A stretch of 64,000 bases of DNA from an uncultured Bacteroidales bacterium (GCA_944323345.1 CALUSC010000001.1:186001-250000), one strand, 5' to 3'. Counted from the stretch's first letter, positions 42,982-53,089 are shown. The notes: generated by a model not told the origin, from the sequence alone. Numbers and translations: made by a program.

Positions 42982-43521
42982 ATGCTTAAAAGAATGGGAA
43001 TTATTCACAGAATTTGCGGTATCTTTCTGGCAGTGTTGCTGTTGCAGTCGTTGAGCGGGTGTGACATGTTCCGCCGTATGGGAGGACGCCCCACGGCAGC
43101 CGACCTGGAAAGGATGAAGTTGGAGAAACTCGCTGCGGAGGAGGCTGCAAGCCAGCGCAGGATAGATTCACTGGCCAGAGTGCAGGCCGAGAAGGAGGAT
43201 TCCATTGCCATACTGGATTCGCTTGCGCAGATGAAGGGCACCATATTGAACCCATCCGAAATGGGCGGGCTTTTCACCACGCGTCTGGATTCCAAATATT
43301 ATATTGTGGTCGGCTCGTTCAGGAGCCGGCACAATGCGGAAACCCTTTTTGAGGAAGTACGCGGAAAAGGATATGTCCCTATACTCGTGAATTTCAGAAA
43401 CGGATTCAATGCCGTGGCCATATCCCCTTCGAACAATCTCAGGGAAGTGTTCAATTCATTGAAACGGGTCAAGGAAGAGTCGTTCTGTCCAGCTGATGTC
43501 TGGATTCTTGTAAATGAATAG
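42982..43521 (+). CDS. SPOR-domain lipoprotein
   Basis: The 179-residue protein has a lipoprotein signal with LSGC lipobox (Cys27), a charged helical linker rich in Glu/Lys (about 40-80) and a C-terminal SPOR domain with KYYIVVGSFRSRHNAETLFEEVRGKGY. SPOR domains bind denuded glycan strands, often at the division septum. The stop overlaps the M28-TonB gene by 8 bases. An ATG at 42994 is an alternative start that keeps the signal peptide. Confidence 0.85.
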   Translation: MLKRMGIIHRICGIFLAVLLLQSLSGCDMFRRMGGRPTAADLERMKLEKLAAEEAASQRRIDSLARVQAEKEDSIAILDSLAQMKGTILNPSEMGGLFTTRLDSKYYIVVGSFRSRHNAETLFEEVRGKGYVPILVNFRNGFNAVAISPSNNLREVFNSLKRVKEESFCPADVWILVNE

Positions 43522-44893
43522 TCGTCCGGATATGAATATATGCAGATATGCCGCATCTATAGCCGCGGTTTTTTTCAGTATCACCTCTTTCGCACAATAT
43601 TCCGAAGCATACGATGCCTATGCTGGCCTGTATGACAGTGAAACGGTAGGAGCATTCAGAAAGCACGTTTCGTATATAACGTCATCCTCGTTCGAGGGAA
43701 GAAAGGCCGGTTCCGACGGAGAAAAGGCTGTTGCGGAGTATGTATATGACCGCCTTGAAGAATATGGCGTGGAGATGCTCACGCCCAGGGAGGGAGAGAC
43801 TTTCGGAATTGCGCGGAATCCGGGTGACACCCTGGTTTCGCGCAATGTTTACGGATTTGTCCAGGGATACGACAAGTCTCTGAGCGGCCATTATATTGTC
43901 GTAGGCGCACGCCTCGACAATCTGGGAACGAACGAAATGACTGTCGACGGGCAGAAGGTCACGCAGATATATGCAGGGGCCAACGGCAATGCTTCCGGAA
44001 TATCGATGATGCTCGAACTGGCCAGGATGGTTTCCACGAATTCCCTGCTGTTCAGGAGGTCGGTAATTTTCATCGGCCTGGGGGCTTCTTCCGAGACGTT
44101 TTCCGGTGCATGGTACTTTCTGAACCGCTCTTTTTCAGATGCAGGACTTATAGATGCGATGGTGAATCTGGATATGCTCGGTACGGGGGAGAACGGGTTT
44201 TATGCATATACTGCATCGAATACTGACATGAATTCCCTGCTGGCATCCTTTTCCGACAGACTTCAGCCTGTATATCCGGAATTGAGGGCGGATGAGCCTT
44301 ACCCTTCGGATCACAGGGCATTTTACGCAGCGGAAATTCCTGCGGTTTTTTTTACGACCGGGAAATATCCTGAGCATAATACCCCAAGGGACACGGAATC
44401 CATACTGGACTATCCGATGATGGAGAGGGAGCTGGAATATATTTACGGTTTTGTCCTCGAACTGGCCAATACGGGGAGGAAAATCGCATTCTGGAAAGAG
44501 GAAGGGAAGCCTTCAGCCGAGATGTCGGATGACGTGGTCCCGTATTATGACTGTGACCAGAGGCCGATGTTCCTGAACAGTACTGATCCGCGCCAGTTCC
44601 TGGAAAAATGGGTGTACCAGTATCTGAGGTATCCGCCGGAGGCTGTAATGAACGGTATTCAGGGAACAGTACAGGTGAATTTCATTATCGATAAGGACGG
44701 CAAGGTCCGGGATGTCCGGGTCGCAAAAAGCGTCGATCCGCTTCTGGACGAGGAAGCCGTCAGGGTAGTCAGCGCCTCTCCGAAATGGAGGGCAGGAAGA
44801 CAGCGGGGCGAAAAGGTGAGGACTTCCATGACTATTCCGGTGGAGTTCCGTCTGGAGAAGAAGTCTGAAAGAAAGAAATTCGGCATCAGGTGA
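43514..44893 (+). CDS. degenerate M28-type peptidase fused to a TonB C-terminal domain
   Basis: The 459-residue protein has a signal peptide (about 1-28), an M28 peptidase-like domain (about 40-330) and a C-terminal TonB-type domain (about 365-450: [21 protein letters not shown], then [15 protein letters not shown]). By alignment to M28 zinc peptidases, four of six active-site residues are changed: first metal His to Arg133, bridging Asp to Gly158, and the Glu-Glu pair to Ser192-Ser193. Only Asp220 (NLDMLG) and His267 (SDHRAF) remain. It is therefore probably inactive. The fusion suggests a periplasmic, binding or transport-linked role. ATG 43532 is an alternative start. Confidence 0.85.
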   Translation: MNSRPDMNICRYAASIAAVFFSITSFAQYSEAYDAYAGLYDSETVGAFRKHVSYITSSSFEGRKAGSDGEKAVAEYVYDRLEEYGVEMLTPREGETFGIARNPGDTLVSRNVYGFVQGYDKSLSGHYIVVGARLDNLGTNEMTVDGQKVTQIYAGANGNASGISMMLELARMVSTNSLLFRRSVIFIGLGASSETFSGAWYFLNRSFSDAGLIDAMVNLDMLGTGENGFYAYTASNTDMNSLLASFSDRLQPVYPELRADEPYPSDHRAFYAAEIPAVFFTTGKYPEHNTPRDTESILDYPMMERELEYIYGFVLELANTGRKIAFWKEEGKPSAEMSDDVVPYYDCDQRPMFLNSTDPRQFLEKWVYQYLRYPPEAVMNGIQGTVQVNFIIDKDGKVRDVRVAKSVDPLLDEEAVRVVSASPKWRAGRQRGEKVRTSMTIPVEFRLEKKSERKKFGIR

Positions 44894-44916
44894 TATCATC
44901 AGGCCACATTATATAT

Positions 44917-44924
44917 TATATTTG
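44917..44924 (+). promoter_or_regulatory. -7 box for leuS
   Basis: TATATTTG matches TAnnTTTG and is only 16 bases before the leuS ATG, which settles the start at 44941 over an upstream in-frame ATG at 44890. Confidence 0.7.
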
Positions 44925-44940
44925 CGCACAAAATTCTGAT

Positions 44941-47706
44941 ATGGAATACGATTTTAAGAAAATTGAGAAGAAATGGCAGTCATATTGGGCTGCTCACGAT
45001 ACATTCAAGGTTACGGAGGACACATCCAGGCCGAAATATTATGTGTTGGACATGTTTCCTTACCCGTCAGGAGCAGGGCTGCATGTGGGGCATCCTCTCG
45101 GATATATCGCCAGTGACATATACAGCAGATACAAGCGTCTCTGCGGCTTCAACGTGCTTCATCCGATGGGGTATGACGCATTCGGGCTTCCTGCAGAACA
45201 GTATGCCATACAGACAGGGCAGCATCCGGCAGTGACTACTGCGAAAAATATTGCCAGATATCGGGAACAGCTCGACAGGATAGGTTTTTCATTTGACTGG
45301 TCTCGGGAGGTAAGGACCTGCGATCCGGCGTATTACAAGTGGACGCAGTGGGCTTTCCTCAAAATGTTCTCATCGTACTATGACAACACCAGGCAGTCGG
45401 CCAGGCCTATATCGGAACTGGAATCCGCATTCGCTTCCTGCGGTACGTCCGGGATCGATGCGGCATGCAGCGAGGAGATGAATTTTACGGCTGACGAGTG
45501 GAACGCCATGTCGGAAAAGGAGAAGTCCGCTGTCCTGATGAATTATCGTATTGCTTATCAGGGTGTGACGTCAGTTAACTGGTGCCCTAAGCTCGGTACG
45601 GTGCTGGCCAATGATGAAGTAAAGGAAGGATACTCCGTGCGAGGCGGCTATCCGGTAGAACAGAAGAAAATGACCCAGTGGCAGCTGAGGGTTTCGGCCT
45701 ATGCCGGAAGGCTTCTCGACGATCTGGAGGATCTGGACTGGACGGATTCCCTGAAGGATATGCAGCGAAACTGGATAGGGCGCTCGCAGGGAGCCGAGAT
45801 AGTTTTCAAGGCATACAACGGTGACAAGGAATACGACATGACCATATTCACGACGAGGGCCGATACCGTTTTCGGCGTGACATTCATGGTACTTGCCCCT
45901 GAAAGCGATTGGGTGGAGAAACTTACCGCCCCGGAACAGAAAGCTGCAGTGGACGAATATCTGGCGATGGCCAGAAAAAAGACCGAGAGGGAAAGGATAG
46001 CCGAGACCAGGAAGGTGACAGGCGTCTTTTCAGGATCGTATGCCGTAAATCCTCTTACCGGAGAGAAAGTGCCGGTATGGATATCGGAATATGTTCTTGC
46101 CGGGTACGGCACTGGGGCTATCATGGCTGTGCCTGCCCATGACAGCAGAGACTATGCATTTGCAAAGACATTCGATCTTCCGATTATTCCTCTGATCGAG
46201 GGATGCGACGTGAGCGAAAGCAGTTTCGATGCGAAGGACGGGATAATGTGCAATTCCGGCTTCCTGAACGGAATGACAGTTAAGGAGGCCATACCGGCAG
46301 CCATTGAATATGTGGAGAAGACAGGACTCGGACACCGCAAGATAAACTACAGGCTCAGGGATGCGATATTTTCACGCCAGAGATACTGGGGAGAGCCGTT
46401 CCCTGTTTATTTCAAGGATGGCGTGGCTACCCCGATGCCGGAAGACAAGCTTCCTCTGGAGCTGCCTGAGGTGGACAAATATCTGCCTACAGAGACTGGC
46501 GAGCCGCCTCTCGGACGGGCGGAGAACTGGACTTTCGACGGCTGGCCGATAGAAAAGAGCACGATGCCTGGCTTCGCAGGCAGCAGCGCGTATTATCTGC
46601 GTTATATGGACCCGCATAACGGCAGCGCCCTGGTCGGCAAAGAGGCAGACGGGTACTGGAGGAATGTAGACCTCTATGTCGGAGGTACGGAGCATGCCAC
46701 TGGCCATTTGATTTATTCACGTTTCTGGAACAAATTCCTGTATGACCTCGGTTACGTCTGCGAGAAGGAACCGTTCAAGAAGCTGATAAATCAGGGAATG
46801 ATCCAGGGCCGGTCCAACTTCGTATACAGGATCATCAATACCAATAAATTCGTTTCATACGGTCTCAAGGACGGCTATGATACGACAGAAATACATGTGG
46901 ACGTCAATATAGTCCATAATGACAGGCTCGATATCGATGCGTTCAGGAAGTGGATGCCGGATTTCGCGGATGCCGAGTTTATTCTGGAGGACGGGGAGTA
47001 TATCTGCGGCTATGCCATAGAGAAGATGAGCAAATCCATGTTCAACGTCGTGAATCCGGACATGATATGCGATACCTACGGAGCCGATACTCTCAGGCTT
47101 TATGAAATGTTCCTCGGACCGGTAGAGCAGTCGAAACCGTGGGATACAAAAGGTATAGACGGAGTAAACAGGTTCCTCAAACGTTTCTGGAGACTTTTCT
47201 ATGACAGGGATAAATTCATCGTTTCGGATGAAAAGTCGACTGCGGCAGAACTGAAAACCCTCCATAAACTTATCGGGAAGGAAAAATCGGATATCGAGAG
47301 TTTTTCATTCAATACGACGGTCAGCGCATTCATGATAGCGGTGAACGAGTTGTATGAACTTAAGTGCAACAAGAGGGAGATTCTGGAACCTTTGGTGATA
47401 CTGCTCTCTCCTTTTGCTCCTCATATTTCTGAAGAACTCTGGGAGGCTCTCGGACACGATGGCAGCATATCGTTTGCCTCTTTCCCTGAGTATGTGGAGG
47501 CGTATACGGTGGAAAATACTTGTACTTATGCCGTATCGTTCAACGGCAAGACCAGATTCACTGTCGATCTTCCAAAAGACATGGCCAAAGATGGCGTGGA
47601 GGCTGAAGTAAGGGCCAATCCTCTTACTGCCAAGTATGTGGGCGACATGAACATAGTCAAGGTCATCGTAGTGCCGGGCAAGATCGTGAATATTGTAATC
47701 AAATAA
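44941..47706 (+). CDS. leuS: leucyl-tRNA synthetase
   Basis: The 921-residue enzyme charges tRNA(Leu). It has the class I HIGH motif as HVGHPLGY, the large CP1 editing insertion (about 230-430) with [14 protein letters not shown] and the TRADT site, the KMSKS motif as [14 protein letters not shown], and the anticodon-binding domain. Length is slightly above the bacterial average. The two YitT genes follow after 13 bases. Confidence 0.97.
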   Translation: MEYDFKKIEKKWQSYWAAHDTFKVTEDTSRPKYYVLDMFPYPSGAGLHVGHPLGYIASDIYSRYKRLCGFNVLHPMGYDAFGLPAEQYAIQTGQHPAVTTAKNIARYREQLDRIGFSFDWSREVRTCDPAYYKWTQWAFLKMFSSYYDNTRQSARPISELESAFASCGTSGIDAACSEEMNFTADEWNAMSEKEKSAVLMNYRIAYQGVTSVNWCPKLGTVLANDEVKEGYSVRGGYPVEQKKMTQWQLRVSAYAGRLLDDLEDLDWTDSLKDMQRNWIGRSQGAEIVFKAYNGDKEYDMTIFTTRADTVFGVTFMVLAPESDWVEKLTAPEQKAAVDEYLAMARKKTERERIAETRKVTGVFSGSYAVNPLTGEKVPVWISEYVLAGYGTGAIMAVPAHDSRDYAFAKTFDLPIIPLIEGCDVSESSFDAKDGIMCNSGFLNGMTVKEAIPAAIEYVEKTGLGHRKINYRLRDAIFSRQRYWGEPFPVYFKDGVATPMPEDKLPLELPEVDKYLPTETGEPPLGRAENWTFDGWPIEKSTMPGFAGSSAYYLRYMDPHNGSALVGKEADGYWRNVDLYVGGTEHATGHLIYSRFWNKFLYDLGYVCEKEPFKKLINQGMIQGRSNFVYRIINTNKFVSYGLKDGYDTTEIHVDVNIVHNDRLDIDAFRKWMPDFADAEFILEDGEYICGYAIEKMSKSMFNVVNPDMICDTYGADTLRLYEMFLGPVEQSKPWDTKGIDGVNRFLKRFWRLFYDRDKFIVSDEKSTAAELKTLHKLIGKEKSDIESFSFNTTVSAFMIAVNELYELKCNKREILEPLVILLSPFAPHISEELWEALGHDGSISFASFPEYVEAYTVENTCTYAVSFNGKTRFTVDLPKDMAKDGVEAEVRANPLTAKYVGDMNIVKVIVVPGKIVNIVIK

Positions 47707-47719
47707 CTTTACCTGTAAT

Positions 47720-48625
47720 ATGTTGTCTGCGAAACGTATCTTTTCTGTCCTGTGGGACTACACGCTGGTTACGGTCGGAACAATACTTTATTGTATGGGA
47801 TGGACCTCGTTCCTGATTCCTAACGGCATTGCCAGCGGAGGAGGTACGGGTTTATGTACGATCATATATTTTGCTACCGGAATACCGGTGTCGTATTCAT
47901 TTTTCGTACTCAATGCATTGCTGTTGATAGCAGGTTTCCTGGCCCTGGGAAAGGGGTTCGGATTCAAGACCATTTACGTCATTCTGCTTTCCACGGTCCT
48001 TTTCAAGATATTGCCGGAGTATGAGTGCCTCGTGGCCCATTTCAACGAAAGACTTGTCGTGGCAGTCGTCGGCGGTATTGTCGAGGCCGTGGGGATAGGT
48101 ATCGTCCTGTTAAGGGGCGGAAGTTCGGGCGGAACGGATATAGCGGCCATGATAGTGAACAAGTACTGGCCGGTTTCGCCGGGAAAGGTATATCTGTATT
48201 CCGATCTTTTCATAATAGCTTCCGTGCTGCTGATTCCTGGAAAGACCATCGAAGACATGATATACGGTTACGCTACCATGATCACCTTTTCATTCATGAT
48301 TGACGAACTTCTTCTGGGAAGGAAATCTTCGGTACAGATACTTGTGTTCTCGACGCGGTATGAAGATGTAGCGGATTTCATAATCAATGAAATGGACCGT
48401 GGGGTGACTGCCTTGTATTCCAGGGGGTGGTATTCGAAAGAGGACAGCAAGGTCCTTCTGATCGTAGCCAGAAAAACACAGCTCCATCAGATAGTTTCCG
48501 CCATAAAGCGTATAGATAACAAGGCATTCGTATCCGTATCCACAGCTACGAGCGTGTATGGCGAAGGCTTCGAGGAAATGAAAACAGGTATCAAGATAAA
48601 GCCAAAGTCCCAGAAAAATGGTTGA
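47720..48625 (+). CDS. YitT family membrane protein (first of two paralogues)
   Basis: The 301-residue protein has five to six membrane segments (about 15-200) and a C-terminal soluble DUF2179 domain (about 215-295, with ILVFSTRYEDVADFIINEMDRGVT). The LRGGSSGGTDIAAMIVNKYWPVSPGKVYL motif region is diagnostic for YitT. Function is unknown. It overlaps the next YitT gene by 8 bases, so both are coexpressed. Confidence 0.88.
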   Translation: MLSAKRIFSVLWDYTLVTVGTILYCMGWTSFLIPNGIASGGGTGLCTIIYFATGIPVSYSFFVLNALLLIAGFLALGKGFGFKTIYVILLSTVLFKILPEYECLVAHFNERLVVAVVGGIVEAVGIGIVLLRGGSSGGTDIAAMIVNKYWPVSPGKVYLYSDLFIIASVLLIPGKTIEDMIYGYATMITFSFMIDELLLGRKSSVQILVFSTRYEDVADFIINEMDRGVTALYSRGWYSKEDSKVLLIVARKTQLHQIVSAIKRIDNKAFVSVSTATSVYGEGFEEMKTGIKIKPKSQKNG

Positions 48626-49601
48626 GTTGAAAAATTCCGGATGGACGGTAATCAAGGAATATCTGCTGACGACTCTCGGAATGCTCTGTTATGTCCTCGG
48701 CTGGTCCGTATTCCTGCTTCCGAATAATCTTATTGCCGGGGGTGTCTCCGGTATCTGCGCTATCATATATTATGCTCTGGGGCTGCAGATGGGCTACACG
48801 TATTTTGTAATCAACATAATCCTGCTTCTCATAGGGTTCAAGGTCATGGGACGGGGCTTCGGCGGCAAGACGGTTTATGCGATAATCATTACGTCCGTCA
48901 TGCTGAACCTGATTCCTCCTCTGATACCGGAATCCATATCCCAGGCTCTGGCGGTATCTAACGGAAAAATGCTTTGTACCATTATAGGCGGAGTGATGAC
49001 AGGAGTGGGAATCGGTATCACTATTTCGCAGGGAGGAAGCTCCGGAGGAACGGATATAATCGCCCTCGTCGTTTCCAAATACAGGAACATATCTCCCGGA
49101 AAACTTATCCTGCTGATGGATGTGGTGATTATATTGTCATCGATGCTTTTCCCGTCCTATTATGTAGGAACCGATACGGTCATACCGTTTTCAGAGAAGC
49201 TTGCGACTTCCATATACGGACTTATTCTCATCACTGTCAACGGGTATTCCATAGATCTGTTCCTTTCCGGCACTAAACAGTCAGTACAGGTTTTCATTTT
49301 TTCCAAGAAATATGCGGAGATAGCCGATGCCGTTACAGGAAACATGGGCCGTGGAGTGACCCGGATACAGGCAGAAGGGTGGTATACGAAGTCTGAGAGC
49401 GACATCCTTATGATTCTGGCCAGGAAAACGGATCTGAATCTGCTGCTGAGATATGTGAAGACAATAGATCCGCATGCTTTCCTTTCAGTATCCAATGTCA
49501 TGGGGGTCTATGGCCTGGGGTTCGATGTGCTGAAAGGAGGGGAGAGCCGGAGAAGGAAGAAATCGGAGAGCCATCCGGCAGATAAAGATGAAAAACGGTA
49601 A
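48618..49601 (+). CDS. YitT family membrane protein (second of two paralogues)
   Basis: The 327-residue protein is a clear paralogue of the upstream gene, with the same order of membrane segments, SQGGSSGGTDIIALVVSKYRNISPGKLIL, and a C-terminal DUF2179 domain (VFIFSKKYAEIADAVTGNMGRGVT). It ends in a basic tail (residues after about 305) not found in the first copy. Overlap of 8 bases with the first gene points to coupling, and the two might form a heteromeric complex; that is inference. A terminator follows. Confidence 0.88.
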   Translation: MVELKNSGWTVIKEYLLTTLGMLCYVLGWSVFLLPNNLIAGGVSGICAIIYYALGLQMGYTYFVINIILLLIGFKVMGRGFGGKTVYAIIITSVMLNLIPPLIPESISQALAVSNGKMLCTIIGGVMTGVGIGITISQGGSSGGTDIIALVVSKYRNISPGKLILLMDVVIILSSMLFPSYYVGTDTVIPFSEKLATSIYGLILITVNGYSIDLFLSGTKQSVQVFIFSKKYAEIADAVTGNMGRGVTRIQAEGWYTKSESDILMILARKTDLNLLLRYVKTIDPHAFLSVSNVMGVYGLGFDVLKGGESRRRKKSESHPADKDEKR

Positions 49602-49644
49602 AAAAAGAGAAATTTCTTATAAAAAGAGAAAAAGTTAGCTATGG

Positions 49645-49680
49645 CCTCTCCCTGACGCACACTCTCGGAGAGGTTTCTTT
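49645..49680 (+). terminator. terminator after the YitT pair
   Basis: CCTCTCC (49645-49651) pairs with GGAGAGG (49667-49673) around a 15-base loop, followed by TTTCTTTT. It ends the leuS-YitT transcript just before the next promoter. Confidence 0.7.
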
Positions 49681-49682
49681 TG

Positions 49683-49690
49683 TATTTTTG
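49683..49690 (+). promoter_or_regulatory. -7 box for the AraC-type regulator gene
   Basis: TATTTTTG matches TAnnTTTG and overlaps an in-frame TTG at 49688, which rules that codon out as start. Confidence 0.6.
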
Positions 49691-49720
49691 TTCCAGTTAC
49701 TACTATTATGCGTCTCACTT

Positions 49721-50272
49721 ATGAAAACAATTGTTTTTGCTTTTTCAATTCTCCTGATTCTGGGATTCGTATTCTGTTATTCCGTATCGCGCCGCAGAAA
49801 ATGGTCAAGATGCCTGATGTCGGGCCATATCGGTGTAAATAACCGTAAAGAAGAGGTCCGGCCGCAGCTCCCGCCTCAGGCTGAAGCGACGGTGCCGCGT
49901 GCGCGGATCCACAGCGATACCATAATGGAGGTATTTGGCAGGCTCGAAGATTATTTCAGGGAGTCCAGGCCATATCTCGGAGGAGATACGGCCATTGAGT
50001 CTGTGGCCAGACATCTTTTTACTAACAAGGCTTACGTATCAAGGGCTGTCCAGCGTTTTACCGGCCTTAACTATTGCCAGTATGTGAACCGTTTCAGAGT
50101 CCTGTATGCCGTAGAACTGTACAGGCAGAATCCTGTCCTGAGAATGAATGAACTGGCGCAGATGTCCGGATTCAATTCCATCGCTTCGTTCAATATCTCG
50201 TTCAGGGCTGTCATGAACCAGTCTCCGGGAGAGTGGAGCCGGAAATACAGGGCTTCATTGAAACAGGCTTAG
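49721..50272 (+). CDS. membrane-tethered AraC-type transcriptional regulator
   Basis: The 183-residue protein has one N-terminal membrane segment (about 3-22), a basic linker, and a C-terminal AraC/XylS-type DNA-binding domain (about 85-178) with IESVARHLFTNKAYVSRAVQRFTG (positions 49993-50064 encode it) and MNELAQMSGFNSIASFNISFR. There is no effector domain. Such small tethered AraC proteins occur in Bacteroidales; targets are unknown. The ATG at 49721 is the first one after the -7 box. Its 3' end overlaps the convergent Stealth gene by 4 bases. Confidence 0.85.
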   Translation: MKTIVFAFSILLILGFVFCYSVSRRRKWSRCLMSGHIGVNNRKEEVRPQLPPQAEATVPRARIHSDTIMEVFGRLEDYFRESRPYLGGDTAIESVARHLFTNKAYVSRAVQRFTGLNYCQYVNRFRVLYAVELYRQNPVLRMNELAQMSGFNSIASFNISFRAVMNQSPGEWSRKYRASLKQA

Positions 50273-51249
50273 GCTTCTATGCCTAGCCTTTTCCTTATCC
50301 AGTTGACGGCAAGTCTGATATCTTCCTCGGATGCGTCTTCAAGAGAGTTGAAACAGCAGAATACGGCGTTTCCGGCTCTGTCGAAAGACCGGAGCTTACG
50401 GGCCATATACCTGTAGCCTTTCCGGGGTTTGACGTATATGTCCCTGCCTTCGCGCGGTTTCACTATACATTCTCCTTCCGTAGATTCAAGAAGGTAGAAA
50501 AGTTCCTGAGGATTATACTGGAAAGGTTCCCTGAACCGTGGCTGCATGTTTTTTTCCATGATTCCGGGATGTGTCTCGTAGAATTTTCTGAAAGGACTGC
50601 GCCTGAGTCCGAATCCGGCATGGCCGAAAAGAAGCAGCCTGTCCTTTATTCCGAGTATTTCGGCAGCGTTCAGCAGGGAATCCTTGAATCCGAATCTGAT
50701 CTGTCCGTGCCGGCGGGGCTTTACTGTACGGAGGAATCTGGCGAAACCGACGCTGAAATAGGATGCGTAGCATATAGGCTTGCCGTTTTCGAAGAAATCC
50801 TCAGGTGCGGTAGGTGCGACCAGAAGAAAATCATCGTTAAGATAAATGAAATGTTCGCTCAGCTCAGGAATACGCCATAGGACCGTTTCGATGGAAAGCG
50901 AATTGAATACGGGCAGGAAATTTTCATATCCGCTGTACAGGACCTTGTGGTCGATTATTTCTATTTCCGTCCTGCTCTCAGGAAAATATCTGCCGATGAA
51001 AGGCCCCAGGGCAGGATCCTGTCCGTCAGTAACGATGAATATCTTTCTGAGCCATGGAGCAAAGCGAAGCAGGGAAGCCACACAGTAATTGATTTCTCCG
51101 ATGTTGGCATATCTGGTGTCGCCGCCTATGTCTTCATTGGACAGCTGTTCCGGTCTTGCGTAGCGGACACGCTTTGCCTTATGGGCTGGATCATTCCCGT
51201 CCACCCATGTTATTACGGCATCTATCGGGAATCCGGATGAATTTTTCAT
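50269..51249 (-). CDS. Stealth-family sugar-phosphate transferase (copy 1)
   Basis: The 326-residue protein carries the Stealth conserved regions: CR1 PIDAVITWVDGNDPAH, CR2 ASLLRFAPWLRKIFIVTDGQ, CR3 ELSEHFIYLNDDFLL and CR4 HPGIMEKNM. Members transfer hexose- or HexNAc-1-phosphate onto growing cell-surface polysaccharides. It is the last gene of a three-gene operon with a glycosyltransferase and a second Stealth copy, to which it is clearly similar along its whole length. Confidence 0.9.
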   Translation of the reverse strand: MKNSSGFPIDAVITWVDGNDPAHKAKRVRYARPEQLSNEDIGGDTRYANIGEINYCVASLLRFAPWLRKIFIVTDGQDPALGPFIGRYFPESRTEIEIIDHKVLYSGYENFLPVFNSLSIETVLWRIPELSEHFIYLNDDFLLVAPTAPEDFFENGKPICYASYFSVGFARFLRTVKPRRHGQIRFGFKDSLLNAAEILGIKDRLLLFGHAGFGLRRSPFRKFYETHPGIMEKNMQPRFREPFQYNPQELFYLLESTEGECIVKPREGRDIYVKPRKGYRYMARKLRSFDRAGNAVFCCFNSLEDASEEDIRLAVNWIRKRLGIEA

Positions 51250-51251
51250 GG

Positions 51252-52085
51252 TTAAACTATTTGTCTGAAACGGTCAGGGATACGTATGACTATGTTGAGG
51301 TTGAACATTGCAGGTTTGTTCCATGCATAAGGAGGGCGGACTGCGGTCTGGATTTTTCTCGCAAGGGAAGTCCATCTGTCCCATTCCCTGGCCTCCTTGT
51401 GGCTGATGATATTTATGGTCCGGGCCCTTTTGGCAAGATGCCGGCTCCAGCCTCCGGCAATCCTGTCGCTGTCGTTGAATCTGGATTCGATGCGTTTCAT
51501 GTCGACATAACCGAAATGGAAAAGGTACAGATCAGGTTCGATATGGAAGTTGTGCCCTTTTATGCGATGGAATCCGGAACCCCACGATACGGGGCGGGAT
51601 ATTACCGACGGTTTCGTATATCTGGTGCTTAGAAGTCCGAAACTGCGCTGGGCGAGGAACGGCTTGCCGGCATCGATTTCCTTTTCGAGTCCCATGTGCT
51701 GTCCGACATCCACACCTAATCCTGAAACGGAAGTCCTGCAGTCCAGACTGCTCAGGAATTCGCGCAGTCCCATTCCTCTGGCCGGGTCCGCCACCAGAAA
51801 TTCATCCGCGTCCGTTCCTATGACCATGTCGTACCTTTTCAGAAGCCCGGCTGCCTGCTCTGACAGGAATTTCAGCCTCAGCCTGTCCAGTTCCGTGACT
51901 TTTCCCGGTATTTTTTCACATGCGGTAACATGTGCTTCCGGATACCATTCGGGGATTTTCTGGTCTTTCCCGTCCAAAAAGACATAAAGGTTTTCCATGC
52001 CGAGTTCGCGGCCGTAGTACGCCATCCATCTGCGTAGGTTGAACTCATCATTTCTGGCCATTGTGATAGCGCAAATCCTTTTCAT
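51252..52085 (-). CDS. glycosyltransferase family 2-like (Glyco_tranf_2_4 type)
   Basis: The 277-residue protein starts ICAITMARNDEFNLRRWMAYY, as in the Glyco_tranf_2_4/GT92-like families, and has a nucleotide-sugar DxD motif as TDADEF (Asp92, Asp94). The later GSGFHRIKGHNFH and LYLFHFGYVDMKR stretches are also usual. It probably adds a sugar to a surface glycan in the cytoplasm. It is sandwiched between two Stealth genes, with 2 bases to the downstream one and 20 to the upstream one. Confidence 0.85.
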   Translation of the reverse strand: MKRICAITMARNDEFNLRRWMAYYGRELGMENLYVFLDGKDQKIPEWYPEAHVTACEKIPGKVTELDRLRLKFLSEQAAGLLKRYDMVIGTDADEFLVADPARGMGLREFLSSLDCRTSVSGLGVDVGQHMGLEKEIDAGKPFLAQRSFGLLSTRYTKPSVISRPVSWGSGFHRIKGHNFHIEPDLYLFHFGYVDMKRIESRFNDSDRIAGGWSRHLAKRARTINIISHKEAREWDRWTSLARKIQTAVRPPYAWNKPAMFNLNIVIRIPDRFRQIV

Positions 52086-52105
52086 GATATTCTCTCCAAG
52101 TCTGG

Positions 52106-53089
52106 TTATTCTGAGGAAGCCGTATTGTCAAGTCCCAGTTTCCGGCGGATCCATCCCATTGCCAGTTTCTGGTCTTCATCGGAAGCATATCCGAGAGAGT
52201 TGAAGCAGCAGAACGGTGCGTCAGACCTGTCGAACTCCTTCAGTTTCCTGGTAATATATCCCTTGCCATTCCTTGGCTTGAGATACAGGTCCATCCCTTT
52301 CCTCGACCTGACCGTGCAGTCTCCGCTTTTTTCGGCGAGCAGGTAAAACAGCTCCTGAGGATTGTATTGGCTCTGGCAGCGGAATTTAGGACTCATGTTC
52401 TTTTCCATTATATCCGGGTGTGCATCGTAGAACTTCTCCAGCGTACTCTTGCGCAAAGCGAGAGGGATATGTCCTATATACAGGAAATTCCGTTTTCTCC
52501 CTGCCACTGCAGCCGCGTTGACCATGGAATCCTTGAATCCATGTATCTTGAATCCCTTTTTCCTCGGTTTTAGGAAGTGCAGGATCCGCGCAGACAATAT
52601 GCTGAATCTGGATGCATAGCATATCGCCCTGCCGTCTTCGAAAAAATCCTCAGGGGAAACAGGCGCTACCAGAAGGAAATCATCGTTCAGGTATATGAAA
52701 TGTTCGCTCAGTCCCGGTATTCTCCAGAGCACGGTCTCGATGGATCTGGCATTGAAAACAGGGAGCAGTTCTTCATACCCCCGGTATATGACATGATGGT
52801 CCACGATTTCTATCTCGGTCTTCCTGTCCTTGAAATATCTGTCCAGAAAAGGCTCCAGTCCGGGATTCTGGGCATCTGTCACGATATATATCCTGCGGAG
52901 GAACGGCGCGAACCGGAGCAGGGATGCCACGCAATATTTTATTTCTCCGATACTCTTATATCTGATGTCTCCGCCTACTTCGTCATTCAATATCTGGTCT
53001 CTGGATGCATATTTCATACGTCTGGCCCTGTGTGCAGGGTCATCTCCGTCCACCCATGTGATCACTGCATCTATAGGAAAATCTGTCAT
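52106..53089 (-). CDS. Stealth-family sugar-phosphate transferase (copy 2)
   Basis: The 327-residue protein has the same four Stealth regions: FPIDAVITWVDGDDPAH, SLLRFAPFLRRIYIVTDAQ, GLSEHFIYLNDDFLL and HPDIMEKNM. It is a paralogue of the protein at 50269, with differences concentrated between CR3 and CR4, where acceptor or donor choice may lie. I use the ATG at 53089; further upstream only a TTG inside the -7 box is in frame. First gene of the operon. Confidence 0.9.
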   Translation of the reverse strand: MTDFPIDAVITWVDGDDPAHRARRMKYASRDQILNDEVGGDIRYKSIGEIKYCVASLLRFAPFLRRIYIVTDAQNPGLEPFLDRYFKDRKTEIEIVDHHVIYRGYEELLPVFNARSIETVLWRIPGLSEHFIYLNDDFLLVAPVSPEDFFEDGRAICYASRFSILSARILHFLKPRKKGFKIHGFKDSMVNAAAVAGRKRNFLYIGHIPLALRKSTLEKFYDAHPDIMEKNMSPKFRCQSQYNPQELFYLLAEKSGDCTVRSRKGMDLYLKPRNGKGYITRKLKEFDRSDAPFCCFNSLGYASDEDQKLAMGWIRRKLGLDNTASSE

